NCBI RefSeq assembly: GCF_008369065.1 | Contig: NZ_VDFC01000025.1 | Span: 63,808-97,967, forward strand | Origin: Streptomyces apricus | Lineage (GTDB): Bacteria; Actinomycetota; Actinomycetes; Streptomycetales; Streptomycetaceae | Length of the DNA: 34,160 nucleotides | Direction: 5' to 3' | The notes under the pieces: generated by a model | Seen by the model: only the letters and a program-made list of their open reading frames with translations | Databases searched by the model: none | Told to the model about the DNA's origin: nothing | Shown: positions 33,301 through 34,160 of the stretch, one piece after another | Numbering within the stretch: position 1 is the first letter of the stretch | Layout: every line of letters begins with the position of its first letter | Made by a program: the position numbers and the translations under genes

Positions 33301-34134
33301 TGGCAGCACCTCGTGCACCACGAGACCACGTACGACGTGGACACGCCGCTGCTGGTCGGCATGGCGGACGCCCCGCGCACGTACCGGGCGGGCGAGCGGA
33401 CGGCCGACACCTGGCAGGGGGCCGTCGTGCGGCCGTCGATCCCGCGGGGCACCGCGACCCCGTCCGTGCGCTCGGGCGACGTACTGAAGCTGCGGATACC
33501 GGAGTTCACCGACGCGCAGGCAGGTCACCGGTCACGGCTGCTGGCCGGCGGCGGGGGCATCGGCACCTCGGGCGGGGCGCGGGCGGCGCAGGGCGACTCG
33601 GCCTCCGCCGTGCTGTACCGCGACGAGCGCAGGACGGCCGAGGCCGACGGCGGGTACGCCGACTTCGAGGTGCCGTCCGGCGCCGCCGACTACCGGCTGG
33701 ACCTCACCACCTCGCGGGTCTCTCCGGAGTGGGCGTACGGGACCGCCACCGAGACGTCCTGGTCGTTCCGCTCGGGCAGCACGGGATCGGCGACGGTGCT
33801 GCCGCTGCTCCAGCTCGACTACGACGTGCCGGCCGACGCGTACAACGCCGTCCGCCCCGGCCGCACGCACACCGTCGGCCTGTCGGTCCGCGCCCAGGAC
33901 GGCCTGGCCGCGCCGCGCGGGACGGACGTCCGGGTCGAGGCCTCGTACGACGACGGCGGGAGCTGGAGCCGGGCGAAGGTGCGGGACCGCGGGCACAACG
34001 TGTTCGAGGCCGTCGTCACGAAGCCGTCGCGGGTACGCGGTGACGCGTACGTGACACTGAGAGTGACGGCGCACGACGCGGCGGGCCATGCGGTGCGGCA
34101 GACCGTGCAACGGGCCTACCTGCACCGCGGATAG
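30325..34134 (+). CDS. Large secreted S8 (subtilisin-like) serine protease
   Basis: 1269 residues from ATG 30325 (GAAGG about 10 nt upstream), which gives a short Sec signal peptide MRRIRLVAAISTGLALAAGA; ATG 30286, 13 codons earlier, is possible. Then come a propeptide (about 30-210) and the S8 catalytic domain (about 225-525): Asp240 (VAVLDTGVD), His272 (GHGTHVAS), oxyanion Asn374 (AAGNSGE) and Ser455 (GTSMAAPH). The C-terminal 740 residues contain beta-rich regions and a PA-like insert (about 825-920). This suits an extracellular protease of nutrient acquisition, about 1200-1300 residues being common for Streptomyces members. The 154 bp upstream hold a GC-rich hairpin region and no other gene; nothing is seen in the last 26 bp of the window. 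Confidence 0.93.
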   Translation: MRRIRLVAAISTGLALAAGAVAPVAARTGTAPATATSAVGTAAPEDLGTVRLITGDRVAVGTDTGGRRTASVTPGPGRRHILFRTYEQDGRLTVLPSDAGDLVSAGLLDRNLFDVDGLLAQRYDEAHSDALPLIVAGDGGAAGSAVRRLTELAEDGAPVRRLDSIGARSVRVAEDDLGRFWKQLAPDEGRVGAARTAGTPRVWLDGRVRSTLDRSVPQIGAPTVWKAGQQGESVRVAVLDTGVDRSHPDLAGRITEAKDFSGSSGTGDAFGHGTHVASIVGGSGAASAASAGGKGGKGVAPGADLLVGKVLGDDGFGTESQVIAGMEWAAGTGAAVVNMSLGSDSPSDGTDPMSLALNELTERTGTLFVVAAGNSGELGTSTIGSPGAADAALTVGAVDRAGALAPFSSRGPRTGDDAVKPDLTAPGVGIVAARAAGTTMGDPVDAQHVAASGTSMAAPHVAGAAALLAQRHPDWDAGRLKDALISTARTATGQEVTEQGGGLVDVAAAALGPVTATGTVALGPFTTGGGEPRTTPLRYTNTSGADVTLALTARLATAGGRTPAEGAVKLGSGSVRVPAGATAEVPLTVDPARVAQGDYYGYVTAVSADGKTTVHTTVSLAVHGPVHRLTVRTIDLEGKRIEALPTIWGADGFVGYTGTDPAVAEVEEGTYQLDYSSLDPAADGQELRHVVLPEVKVTGDRSVTLDARRTTLVDIRTPKPAEQRGILSYQTYRKIDGHSLLQGTMYFDVGRRLYVSPTAKVTDGTFEFASRWQFVAPLLDMTVSGGKGRKETPDAYYMPSSPLFDEKGTRLTAVDAGDAAAPSLRRARGKLAVVTNEQNLNEQELAEQAAAAGVRGLVLIHFGDIAWTRWHPDGERWGVPTVRIGKSAGAALLKRIGRGSTTVGFTGTARSPYLYDIMQVSSQQVPEKVVHTVSERNSAVVRARYADNGGARWASEQRFARRPYQDTAWLQYTRYVPTGTDRTEYVSSGDTAWQHLVHHETTYDVDTPLLVGMADAPRTYRAGERTADTWQGAVVRPSIPRGTATPSVRSGDVLKLRIPEFTDAQAGHRSRLLAGGGGIGTSGGARAAQGDSASAVLYRDERRTAEADGGYADFEVPSGAADYRLDLTTSRVSPEWAYGTATETSWSFRSGSTGSATVLPLLQLDYDVPADAYNAVRPGRTHTVGLSVRAQDGLAAPRGTDVRVEASYDDGGSWSRAKVRDRGHNVFEAVVTKPSRVRGDAYVTLRVTAHDAAGHAVRQTVQRAYLHRG

Positions 34135-34160
34135 GCGCCGGGGCACAGGTGGGGGTGGGC

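Noticed and set aside
30433..33528. A 1031-codon minus-strand open frame
   Set aside because: Antisense of the S8 protease, whose catalytic triad is intact on the plus strand.

Overview
The window is about 34 kb of very GC-rich DNA with strong third-position G/C bias, GTG and TTG starts, 4-base ATGA/GTGA gene overlaps and regulator families typical of Streptomyces. No rRNA, tRNA, CRISPR array, transposase or phage gene was seen, so it reads as a chromosomal accessory or arm-like region of a Streptomyces or close relative.

Region A (1-16.7 kb) is a catabolic cluster. A lipoprotein substrate-binding protein (minus strand, with the first codons of a further minus-strand gene at the left edge) diverges from an IclR regulator. 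A plus-strand series follows: a two-domain class III CoA-transferase, an enoyl-CoA hydratase, a short-chain dehydrogenase, two meta-cleavage-type alpha/beta hydrolases, a quinone-oxidoreductase-like MDR protein, a CarAa-like Rieske oxygenase, a 38-residue membrane microprotein, an M20-peptidase-fold protein without its metal ligands, an MhpB-like class III extradiol dioxygenase, a second IclR regulator, a TrxR-type ferredoxin-NADP reductase, a 7Fe ferredoxin and a third alpha/beta hydrolase. Reductase, ferredoxin and oxygenase form a plausible electron chain for ring hydroxylation. The extradiol enzyme and C-C hydrolases would open and cut the ring, and the CoA-transferase, hydratase and SDR could process an acid. 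The substrate cannot be read from the sequence. An operator-like motif (core TCACCGGAAC) recurs before the Rieske gene, before the reductase gene and, inverted and doubled, before the SDR gene. It is a candidate local regulon.

Region B (16.8-20.4 kb) holds a YbdK-type glutamate-cysteine ligase homologue and a divergent LysR regulator/2,2-dialkylglycine decarboxylase pair (dgdR-dgdA arrangement).

Region C (20.5-25.7 kb) is a partner-switching stress-signalling island: a STAS anti-anti-sigma protein behind a SigB-like promoter, two MarR regulators and two GAF/PP2C (RsbU-like) phosphatases. One phosphatase is interrupted by an in-frame TAA. Two TTGCCG-type palindromes lie in the island.

Region D (25.8-34.2 kb) holds an HSL-family esterase divergent from an OhrR-type MarR regulator, a GNAT acetyltransferase, a TesB-like thioesterase divergent from a TauD-family dioxygenase, and a large secreted S8 (subtilisin-like) protease. 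The main intergenic structures are a 30-bp perfect inverted repeat after the MDR gene, with one arm repeated near 27.65 kb, and a strong terminator after the esterase.
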